Source of the DNA: Lentimicrobiaceae bacterium
GTDB taxonomy: Bacteria > Bacteroidota > Bacteroidia > Bacteroidales > Lentimicrobiaceae
Length of the DNA: 5,655 nt
Reading direction: 5' to 3'
Assembly (NCBI GenBank): GCA_028697695.1
Contig: JAQVEI010000177.1
Coordinates: 1 to 5,655, forward strand
How positions within the stretch are numbered: position 1 is the first letter of the stretch; each line of letters opens with the position of its first letter. The notes beneath the pieces are model-generated. The model was not told the origin of the DNA, did no database searches, and saw only the letters and a program-made list of their open reading frames with translations. Of this stretch, positions 1-5,655 are shown piece after piece. Made by a program: the position numbers and the translations under genes.

Positions 1-67
1 GATGAACCGTAAATTAGCCCAGGTAATTGATTTTATTCTTGCAGTAGCAGGCCACACATCTGTTTAA
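1..67 (+). CDS. 3' end of an unidentified plus-strand gene (partial)
   Basis: One plus-strand frame is open from base 2 to a TAA at 65-67, giving 21 residues that end in VAGHTSV; the other two plus frames hit stops within the first 12 bases. The tail is mostly hydrophobic with a Lys/Arg near its start (MNRKLAQV), compatible with the last helix of a soluble or membrane protein. An ATG sits at base 2, so a tiny standalone ORF cannot be excluded, but the C-terminal end of a longer gene cut by the window edge is more likely. Too little is visible to name a family. It converges on the minus-strand gene ending at 130, with 62 bp between the two stops and no clear terminator hairpin there. Confidence 0.35.
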   Translation, partial: MNRKLAQVIDFILAVAGHTSV

Positions 68-129
68 ATTAAATCAGACCCTATCCCATCTTCGCTGGTA
101 AAGCAGGTTAAAAGCAATGCAAAAGTTGA

Positions 130-819
130 TCAGTATATGAACGGTATCAGCATTTTTGTGTTGTTCGCGAAATCGTTATAGGCCTTTCCATATTTTGCTT
201 TCAGGTATTTGTCGAGTTTTGGGGCATTGTAAAACGCGAAAAAACAAAATAAGAAAACAGGAATACTTACTGCATACCAATTACGGGTAACAATAGCATA
301 TGCTGTTACCCAAAGTATATCACCAAAATAATTGATGTGCCGGGAATATTTAAAAAAGCCCCGGGTATATATTTTTCCTTGATTGTCAGGGTTTTTCTTC
401 CATTGATAGCGTAAAATTTCGCTTCCTGTATTCAACACACTGCCAACAACAAATAAAACAATTCCAAAAATGTCTACATAGTCAATAGGTTTGGATGTGG
501 GCAATGCGAACAAAGCAAACCCGACAAAATAGAGCGCAAAAGCAAATGGCACAGTAAAACTCTCCTCCCAGGGAATCCTTCGCTTAAGTAAAACCATCAT
601 CATAAACGCCAGCCGAAAAAATGTAAATATGTTGAACGTAAAAATGATAATTCTTCTGTCAGAAAATTCTGCTGAGTTTTGAATGTTAAAGGTATGCTGA
701 ACCCAGCTTCCACCACCTTGAAATAGTATCCAAAACGACAACCACAATAGTAAAATTTCCAGAATGTGGATAATCACTTTTTGAGGGATGCTTTTTGCAT
801 ATTGCCCATAAAGTTCCAT
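130..819 (-). CDS. DUF1295 / steroid 5-alpha-reductase-like membrane protein
   Basis: This 229-residue integral membrane protein has hydrophobic segments at about residues 14-33, 57-78, 89-107, 113-131 and 168-197. The family signature lies at about 148-170: a G-K-I-Y-T-R-G-F-F-K-Y-S-R-H stretch followed by I-N-Y-F-G-D. The C-terminus has the usual KYGKAYNDF (about 209-217) ending in LIPFIY. This layout matches the DUF1295 group, related to steroid 5-alpha-reductase C-terminal domains and isoprenylcysteine carboxyl methyltransferases, whose C-terminal helices bind NADPH or S-adenosylmethionine. The substrate of bacterial members is mostly unknown, so no reaction is assigned. Two departures from the usual RHPNYFGE are visible: Ile162 for Pro and Asp167 for Glu. 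The ATG at 817-819 is the chosen start; no Shine-Dalgarno site is evident, as is common in Bacteroidota. The gene stands alone, divergent from the glucanase pair, and shows no visible link to it. Confidence 0.85.
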   Translation of the reverse strand: MELYGQYAKSIPQKVIIHILEILLLWLSFWILFQGGGSWVQHTFNIQNSAEFSDRRIIIFTFNIFTFFRLAFMMMVLLKRRIPWEESFTVPFAFALYFVGFALFALPTSKPIDYVDIFGIVLFVVGSVLNTGSEILRYQWKKNPDNQGKIYTRGFFKYSRHINYFGDILWVTAYAIVTRNWYAVSIPVFLFCFFAFYNAPKLDKYLKAKYGKAYNDFANNTKMLIPFIY

Positions 820-838
820 TGCTTTTCAATATTATAAG

Positions 839-857
839 GGATAAACCATTCTTATCC
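839..857. repeat. short inverted repeat upstream of the DUF1295 gene
   Basis: GGATAA (839-844) and TTATCC (852-857) form a perfect 6-bp inverted repeat with a 7-base spacer. It lies 20-38 bases upstream of the minus-strand start codon at 819, a place where a repressor site or a 5' UTR hairpin could act. A weak minus-strand -7-like box, TAATATTG, lies at 827-834. Such a short repeat in AT-rich DNA may be chance. Confidence 0.2.
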
Positions 858-1123
858 TGACATTTTTAATAATCACATGGCCACTATGGTACATTAGGTT
901 GTATACGTTTATTTATAACAGTTTTGAAGAGTAAAAAACCAGTCATACCCTTACAGATATGAGTAGATTACCATAAGGCCTGCATTATCTATACAACAAA
1001 TTTTACCGCTTTTTGCCTTTTTGGATCAACTCTCTACTCCATTTTAAGTGAAGTTTGCAAGTCCGATTGAAATAGCATCAAAAAAAGAAGAGGTTTTGGT
1101 TTCTTTACCTATTGAAAAGACTC

Positions 1124-1174
1124 AGCCCTGAAATGAAGCAATTACAATCAAATATGTTTTACAGGGCTAAAGCC
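1124..1174. repeat. nested inverted repeat, possible intergenic repeat relic
   Basis: AGCCCTG (1124-1130) is perfectly complementary to CAGGGCT (1162-1168), with 31 bases between. Two more A-T pairs inside a one-base mismatch extend the stem (AA 1132-1133 with TT 1159-1160). The right arm can instead fold on itself as GGCT-aa-AGCC (1165-1174), so two hairpins compete for the same bases. The arrangement resembles decayed intergenic repeats with CAGGGCTAAAGCC-type ends that I recall from Bacteroidota genomes, but this is memory and not a search result. No T-run follows either stem, so it is not a standard terminator. Confidence 0.35.
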
Positions 1175-1226
1175 TCGTGAGATATATGCTCAACAAACCT
1201 TGAATAAATTTTGTCAAAAGTTAAGA

Positions 1227-1258
1227 CTTGTCTGTTTCACGACTTAGTGTTATCTTTA
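1227..1258 (+). promoter_or_regulatory. candidate Bacteroidota-type promoter for the glucanase pair
   Basis: CTTG at 1227-1230 and TATCTTTA at 1251-1258 are separated by 20 bases. This fits the Bacteroidota primary sigma pattern (TTTG, 19-21 bases, TAnnTTTG) with one mismatch in each box. It would place transcription start near 1263-1267, leaving a leader of about 60-65 bases before the ATG at 1329. A 10-bp palindrome, AGAC-tt-GTCT (1224-1233), overlaps the upstream box and could be an operator or coincidence. Confidence 0.4.
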
Positions 1259-1328
1259 CACCATCAAAAATGTTCGGATTTTTTCAACTTCTGCCGGGCT
1301 GGAATTGTTAATCTTTTATAATCTACAC

Positions 1329-2681
1329 ATGATGAATAAAGTATATATCTTTTTACTTGTAGCCATATCAATGCCTGCATTGGCTCAACATAAAACCAGG
1401 TCAGCCGGTGACAAAAACCACATTGCAGCCCGGGGCATTTTACCTAATCTTTCTGATTCGGCCCTGCTGGATGAGGTGCAGCGGCAGACTTTCCGTTATT
1501 TCTGGGATTTTGCCCACCCGGTAAGCGGAATGGCCCGCGAACGCAGCAATGCTGCCTATGGATATGGAAGTGAAGTAGTTACTACGGGAGGTACCGGTTT
1601 TGGTATAATGGCCACAGTGGTGGCGGTAAATCGCGGCTGGATTACACGCGATAGTGCTGCCCGCCATTTATTAAAGATGGTGAGGTTCCTCGAAAAAGCC
1701 GATGCCTATCATGGTGCTTTCGCGCACTGGCTCAATGGTAGCACCGGCAAAACCATCCCCTTTAGCCGCAAAGATGATGGTGCAGATTTGGTAGAGACTT
1801 CTTTTCTTTTTCAGGGATTACTTACAGCCCGTCAGTACTTCGACAGAACAAATGCTACAGAAACAGAGTTACGAAACCGCATCAATGGCCTCTACAGAGG
1901 TATTGAATGGAGTTGGTTTACGCGCGGAGGAGAGGAAGTGCTGTACTGGCACTGGAGTCCAAATAATGGCTGGTCGATGAATTTTCCTGTGAAAGGATAC
2001 AATGAATGCCTCATTATGTATGTATTGGCCGCAGGTAGCAACAGTTATCCCGTGAGCGATGCAGTATATCATAAAGGCTGGGTACAAAGCAACTTTTTTA
2101 GAAATGATCGTGGGTTTTACGGCATCAGGCTTCTGTTAGGGTTTGACTATGGTGGCCCACTCTTTTTTGCACATTATTCCTTTTTAGGCCTCAGCCCGGT
2201 TGGCCTCGAAGATGCCTATGCAAACTATTGGGAACAAAATCAAAATCACACGCTTATAAACCGCGCTTACTGCATGGATAACCCCAGGCATTTTAAAGGG
2301 TACGGCAGTAATTGCTGGGGATTATCGGCCAGCGACAACCATCAGGGTTACAGTGCACATTCACCGACCAACGACCTGGGTGTTATCACTCCAACGGCTG
2401 CCTTGTCATCATTTCCATACACTCCTGAATACTCTATGCAGGTACTCAGACATCTGTATTATGATTTGGGCGATAAACTCTGGAGTGAATATGGTTTTAA
2501 AGATGCTTTTAATGAAACTGAAAATTGGGTTGCAAAATCTCATCTGGCTATAGATCAGGGACCTATTATTGTAATGATAGAGAACTACAGAAGCAAACTC
2601 ATATGGGATTTATTCATGAGTAGCCCGGAAGTAAAATATGGATTACAGAAACTTGGGTTCAACAGTCCTTATTTCAAGTAA
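1329..2681 (+). CDS. secreted GH144-type (PF10091) endo-beta-1,2-glucanase
   Basis: This 450-residue protein belongs to the PF10091 'glucoamylase' family, whose Bacteroidota members include the GH144 beta-1,2-glucanases, such as that of Chitinophaga pinensis. It would hydrolyse beta-1,2-glucan to sophoro-oligosaccharides outside the cytoplasm. A signal peptide is clear: MMNK, a hydrophobic core and a likely cleavage at ALA-Q (after residue 19). The fold should be an (alpha/alpha)6 barrel. Visible family motifs are F-R-Y-F-W-D-F near 55-61, D-D-G-A-D-L-V-E at 149-156, HWSPNNGW at 208-215, GYNE at 223-226, GGPLFFAHYS at 275-284 and a terminal GLQKLGF. Asp149, Asp153, Glu156 and Glu226 match in spacing the acidic residues I recall from the Chitinophaga enzyme (135, 139, 142, 211). 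Full length for the family. The frame can start at TTG 1305, but ATG 1329 (or 1332) gives a proper signal peptide and is preferred. The older label 'glucoamylase' is probably misleading. It may be an exo-acting sophorose-releasing form instead. Confidence 0.85.
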   Translation: MMNKVYIFLLVAISMPALAQHKTRSAGDKNHIAARGILPNLSDSALLDEVQRQTFRYFWDFAHPVSGMARERSNAAYGYGSEVVTTGGTGFGIMATVVAVNRGWITRDSAARHLLKMVRFLEKADAYHGAFAHWLNGSTGKTIPFSRKDDGADLVETSFLFQGLLTARQYFDRTNATETELRNRINGLYRGIEWSWFTRGGEEVLYWHWSPNNGWSMNFPVKGYNECLIMYVLAAGSNSYPVSDAVYHKGWVQSNFFRNDRGFYGIRLLLGFDYGGPLFFAHYSFLGLSPVGLEDAYANYWEQNQNHTLINRAYCMDNPRHFKGYGSNCWGLSASDNHQGYSAHSPTNDLGVITPTAALSSFPYTPEYSMQVLRHLYYDLGDKLWSEYGFKDAFNETENWVAKSHLAIDQGPIIVMIENYRSKLIWDLFMSSPEVKYGLQKLGFNSPYFK

Positions 2682-2756
2682 ATACAACCATCAAACATCT
2701 TAATTTTAACAATCCTGCAAGCCTTCACTTTTTTTGCCGGTCAAAACATAAGAATT

Positions 2757-5045
2757 ATGAAAAAATCAGCAATTACCTTTTTTTTCCTGCTGTTTAGCGG
2801 ATACTACCTTGTAGCTCAGCCTTTACCCGAACAAATAAAAATGAACCGCTTTATTGATGAGTTGATGGCCAAAATGACCATTGATGAAAAAATCGGCCAG
2901 TTGAATTTGCCTGTTGCCGGCGATATCACCACAGGTCAGGCTTCCAATACCGATGTTGCCAATCAGATTCGCGAAGGAAAGGTTGGCGGGCTTTTCAATA
3001 TAAAAACGGCCCAAAAGATCGCTGAAATTCAGCGTATAGCCGTTGAAGAAAGCCGGTTGGGCATACCGCTGATTTTTGGTATGGATGTTATACATGGTTA
3101 CAAAACCACATTTCCCATACCCTTAGGCTTATCCTGCACCTGGAACCCGGAAATTATTGAACAAAGTGCCCGCATCGCTGCCTCAGAAGCCAGTGCCGAC
3201 GGCATCTGCTGGACTTTTTCACCCATGGTTGACTTATCACGTGACCCCCGTTGGGGGCGCATTTCCGAAGGCAGTGGAGAGGATCCCTACCTGAATAGCG
3301 TAATTGCAAAAGCTATGGTTAGAGGCTATCAGGGAGCGGATCTGGCCAAAGACAATACGCTGATGGCATGCGTTAAGCACTATGCACTTTACGGAGCCGC
3401 TGAGGGAGGCCGCGATTATAACACGACCGATATGAGCCGGCTGAGTATGTATAATGTGTACTTCCCACCATACAAAGCTGCCGTTGACGCAGGTGTGGGC
3501 AGCGTTATGGCTTCCTTTAACGAGGTGGACGGAATTCCGGCTACAGCCAACAAATGGCTACTGACAGAAGTTTTGAGAAATCAATGGAATTTTAATGGAT
3601 TTATCGTTACCGACTATACCGGCATCAACGAAATGACCGCCCATGGAATGGGTGACCTGCAAACCGTTTCAGCACTGGCTTTAAAGGCTGGTATTGATAT
3701 GGATATGGTGGGTGAAGGATTTCTTACTACTCTGGTCAAATCGTTAAAAGAGGGGAAAGTAACAGAAAAAGATATCAATACAGCATGCCGGCGTATTCTG
3801 GAAGCCAAATATAAACTAGGCCTGTTTGATCATCCCTACCAATATTGCAATACACAACGGGCGGAAAATGAAATCTTCACACCTGCCAACCGCCGGCAAG
3901 CCCGTGCAATTGCCTCGGAGAGCTTTGTTTTGTTAAAAAATGAAAATCAGCTTCTCCCATTGAATAAAAACCAGCGCATTGCTGTTATTGGGCCATTGGG
4001 CAATAATGGATTGAACATGGCAGGTACCTGGAGCGTGGCTACCGATTTCGATCAGGCCATCTCACTGCTTCAGGGCTTGAAAGAAGCAGCCACAAATCCC
4101 GAACTTATCACCTGGGCCAAAGGATCCAACATTGTGCATGATTCAGCACTTGAGGCAAGGGTGAGTATTTTTGGAAAAGATACATACAGAGACAACAGAA
4201 GCAGTGCTGAAATGCTGAATGAAGCTTTGAAACTGGCGGCAAATTGTGATGTGATTGTTGCTGCGGTGGGTGAAGCTGCAGAGATGAGTGGAGAAAGTTC
4301 AAGCCGTGCCGATATTGGGATGCCCGACGCACAGCAGGAACTGCTGAAAGCATTGGTGGCTACCGGGAAACCGGTGGTAATGGTACTATTTACCGGGAGA
4401 CCGCTTACACTGACCTGGGAAGAAGCAAATATTCCGGCCATCCTTAATGTATGGTTTCCCGGAACAGAAGCCGGAACAGCCATTGCAGATGTATTGTATG
4501 GACAGACAGTCCCTTCAGGCAAACTTACTACCTCTTTTCCACGCATGACGGGACAAATACCCCTTTACTACAATCATAAAAACACCGGCAGGCCGCTTGG
4601 AGAGGGTGAGTGGTTCTCCAAGTTCAAAAGCAATTACCTGGATGTACCAAACGACCCACTTTATCCCTTTGGATTTGGATTGAGTTATACCACTTTCCAA
4701 TATTCAGACCTCAAAATCGATAAAACAACGCTCAAACCCACAGAAAATCTTAAGGTGCAGGTAACCTTAAAAAACACCGGAAACTACGATGCCAAAGAGG
4801 TCGTACAATTGTACCTACGCGATAAAGTCGGTTCCATTACACGACCGGTCAAAGAACTCAAGAAGTTTGAGAAAATTTTCTTAAAAAAGGGGGAAACCTC
4901 AATAGTGGAATTTAGTCTTAACATTGAAGACCTTAAATTCTATAATTCAAACTTTGAATTTGAAGCTGAACCCGGATCTTTCACCCTGTTTGTTGGCGGC
5001 AATTCCCGTGATGTATTGCAGGTAGATTTCGAACTATCAGAATAG
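2757..5045 (+). CDS. bglX: periplasmic GH3 beta-glucosidase (BglX-like)
   Basis: This 762-residue retaining glycoside hydrolase family 3 enzyme removes glucose from the non-reducing end of beta-gluco-oligosaccharides. A signal peptide (MKKS, Phe/Leu-rich core, cleavage near LVA-Q at about 20) sends it to the periplasm. Domains in order are the GH3 N-terminal TIM barrel (about 35-360), the GH3 C-terminal alpha/beta sandwich (about 390-600) and a fibronectin III-like domain (about 665-745). Asp286 in GFIVTDYTG is the expected nucleophile, and Glu513 in SGESSSR the likely acid/base. Substrate-pocket motifs include GMD (Asp110), SRDPRWGR (161-168) and KHY (207-209). The length matches E. coli BglX (765 residues). 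It lies 75 bp after the GH144-type gene with no promoter or terminator evident between them, so co-transcription is likely. That context favours sophoro-oligosaccharides as substrate, as reported for the Bacteroides thetaiotaomicron GH3 BT_3567. The bglX symbol reflects family resemblance; beta-1,3, 1,4 or 1,6 activity is not excluded. Confidence 0.92.
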   Translation: MKKSAITFFFLLFSGYYLVAQPLPEQIKMNRFIDELMAKMTIDEKIGQLNLPVAGDITTGQASNTDVANQIREGKVGGLFNIKTAQKIAEIQRIAVEESRLGIPLIFGMDVIHGYKTTFPIPLGLSCTWNPEIIEQSARIAASEASADGICWTFSPMVDLSRDPRWGRISEGSGEDPYLNSVIAKAMVRGYQGADLAKDNTLMACVKHYALYGAAEGGRDYNTTDMSRLSMYNVYFPPYKAAVDAGVGSVMASFNEVDGIPATANKWLLTEVLRNQWNFNGFIVTDYTGINEMTAHGMGDLQTVSALALKAGIDMDMVGEGFLTTLVKSLKEGKVTEKDINTACRRILEAKYKLGLFDHPYQYCNTQRAENEIFTPANRRQARAIASESFVLLKNENQLLPLNKNQRIAVIGPLGNNGLNMAGTWSVATDFDQAISLLQGLKEAATNPELITWAKGSNIVHDSALEARVSIFGKDTYRDNRSSAEMLNEALKLAANCDVIVAAVGEAAEMSGESSSRADIGMPDAQQELLKALVATGKPVVMVLFTGRPLTLTWEEANIPAILNVWFPGTEAGTAIADVLYGQTVPSGKLTTSFPRMTGQIPLYYNHKNTGRPLGEGEWFSKFKSNYLDVPNDPLYPFGFGLSYTTFQYSDLKIDKTTLKPTENLKVQVTLKNTGNYDAKEVVQLYLRDKVGSITRPVKELKKFEKIFLKKGETSIVEFSLNIEDLKFYNSNFEFEAEPGSFTLFVGGNSRDVLQVDFELSE

Positions 5046-5210
5046 CCTGACTACGGAACCTCTTGAGCCTGAGCCAAAAAGTTATTTGATTATTAATCCG
5101 GGAAGATTGTTTTATACGTGAGGCATTGATTGCTGATCCTGGTTTAGAATCAAAATGAAATGTCACCCGCCTACTCCGGCCTTCTGAAGCTCTGGTGTGG
5201 CTGGATTATG

Positions 5211-5227
5211 CTGTAACTTAATTACAG
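5211..5227. repeat. small hairpin in the convergent gap
   Basis: CTGTAA (5211-5216) and TTACAG (5222-5227) form a perfect 6-bp stem with a 5-base loop in the 252-bp gap between the GH3 stop and the end of the minus-strand repeat-protein gene. On the plus strand it is followed by an A-run and on the minus strand by CATAATCC, so neither direction has the T-run of an intrinsic terminator. The rest of the gap (5046-5297) holds no credible ORF and no other strong structure; a direct GAGCCTGAGCC duplication sits at about 5065-5075. Confidence 0.25.
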
Positions 5228-5297
5228 AAAAAGCTGTCTGAAAATTGATTTTAAGCCATCGGTCATTAAGAAATAAGGCAGAGGCCGTGCATTAAGG

Positions 5298-5655
5298 TTA
5301 TTTCTCTTCCTTAACCATACGTTCCAACTCCTTATTGTAATATTCTTCGGCCATAAGGAATCCGTCAACCCATACTTCTTTTTTCTCGGCTATGCCTTTA
5401 TTATCGAGATACATCCAAACGCCGTCCTTGTGATGATTTTTATAGGGGCCGGAAATCATAACCCGTCCATTCGGGTGATAAAAAGTTGCCAGGCCTTCTA
5501 ACTTTCCATTGATATATTTGGCTGATAATTTTACGGGCCCGTCAAAATAATATTGTTTCCAGGGGCCATCTTTTATTCCGTTTTTATATGTAATTTCCTC
5601 GAGCAAAGCTCCGTTTTGATAATAATTTTTCCATTTACCGGTTGGCTGCCCGTTT
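5298..5655 (-). CDS. MORN/YwqK-type repeat protein, N-terminus beyond window
   Basis: The minus-strand frame stays open to the window edge (coding phase from base 5654), so 118 C-terminal residues are visible and the true start lies outside. The TTG at 5604-5606 is internal: repeat sequence continues upstream of it without a break. The visible part holds four consecutive units of exactly 24 residues, each beginning N-G or N-H and carrying Asp/Glu/Thr-Gly at positions 5-6, aromatic residues near 8-12 and Gly at 15. This is the pattern of MORN-repeat proteins often named 'toxin-antitoxin system YwqK family antitoxin', common and multiplied in Bacteroidota. A charged tail ending MVKEEK follows. 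Such repeats form extended beta-hairpin sheets; the function is generally unknown and the antitoxin label should not be taken literally. No toxin gene is visible beside it. It converges on the GH3 gene and has no evident role in glucan use. Confidence 0.85.
   Translation of the reverse strand, partial: NGQPTGKWKNYYQNGALLEEITYKNGIKDGPWKQYYFDGPVKLSAKYINGKLEGLATFYHPNGRVMISGPYKNHHKDGVWMYLDNKGIAEKKEVWVDGFLMAEEYYNKELERMVKEEK

Larger units (their letters stand above)
820..1328. other. divergent intergenic region between the DUF1295 gene and the glucanase gene
   Basis: This AT-rich gap of about 500 bp carries no convincing ORF; the longest plus-strand ATG readings noticed are 15 codons (1133-1180) and 13 codons (1270-1311). 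It should contain the start signals for both divergent genes. What can be pointed to is a short inverted repeat near the minus-strand gene (839-857), a nested inverted repeat at 1124-1174 and a promoter-like site at 1227-1258. The stretch at about 860-1120 shows nothing recognisable beyond A/T runs. No tRNA or known riboswitch was recognised. Confidence 0.6.

Noticed and set aside
59..78. TCTG/CAGA imperfect palindrome at the convergent stop region as a bidirectional terminator
   Set aside because: The stem is only four pairs plus a mismatch and lacks GC content and a T-run.
827..836. TAATATTG / TATAAT-like box as promoter of the minus-strand DUF1295 gene
   Set aside because: It is only about 8 bases from the start codon and has no matching upstream box at 19-21 bases; AT-rich chance match is likely.
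1270..1311. 13-codon upstream ORF in the glucanase leader (ATG 1270, TAA 1309-1311)
   Set aside because: It is short, lacks a ribosome binding site and has no run of regulatory codons; it would be only a few bases from the proposed transcription start. It looks like chance.
1305..1328. TTG at 1305 as start of the glucanase gene
   Set aside because: It would put eight residues (MLIFYNLH) before a normal signal peptide that begins MMNK; ATG codons at 1329 and 1332 are better starts.
2682..2756. Separate promoter or terminator between the glucanase and GH3 genes
   Set aside because: A TTTG occurs at 2733-2736 but no TAnnTTTG box follows at the right distance, and no stable hairpin is present; co-transcription is simpler.
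4070..4546. 158-codon minus-strand ORF inside the GH3 gene
   Set aside because: It lies fully antisense to a well-conserved GH3 domain, and its composition (Ser/Ala/Pro-rich) is typical of a shadow frame.

Overview
The window looks like a piece of a Bacteroidota chromosome, from a Cytophagales, Chitinophagales or Sphingobacteriales type of organism. This is inferred from the gene families, from start codons without clear Shine-Dalgarno sites, and from a promoter-like site resembling the Bacteroidota pattern (TTG, about 20 bases, TAnnTTTG). No rRNA, tRNA, CRISPR array or transposase is visible.

Layout from left to right: (1) positions 1-67 hold the last 21 codons and stop of an unidentified plus-strand gene. 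(2) A minus-strand gene (130-819) encodes a multi-pass membrane protein of the DUF1295 / steroid 5-alpha-reductase / isoprenylcysteine methyltransferase type; it converges on the fragment. (3) A gap of about 500 bp separates this gene from the divergent plus-strand genes. It holds a nested inverted repeat around 1124-1174 and a candidate promoter at 1227-1258. (4) Two plus-strand genes, 75 bp apart, form the core: a secreted PF10091/GH144-type glucanase (1329-2681) and a secreted GH3 beta-glucosidase (2757-5045). (5) After a 252-bp convergent gap, a minus-strand gene for a MORN/YwqK-type repeat protein runs off the right edge (5298-5655).

The two enzymes make a plausible two-step pathway. The GH144-type protein would cut beta-1,2-glucan (for example sophoran or cyclic glucans) into sophoro-oligosaccharides, and the GH3 enzyme would cut these to glucose in the periplasm. 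Both proteins start with a signal peptide and keep the expected catalytic-type residues. Pairing of GH144 with GH3 is known in Bacteroidota, so this is a good functional assignment rather than a new system. No SusC/SusD transporter, regulator or inner-membrane sugar transporter lies inside the window. The flanking genes show no evident link to glucan use. I found no convincing evidence of an undescribed system; the least explained parts are the intergenic inverted repeats and the unusual motif of the DUF1295 protein.
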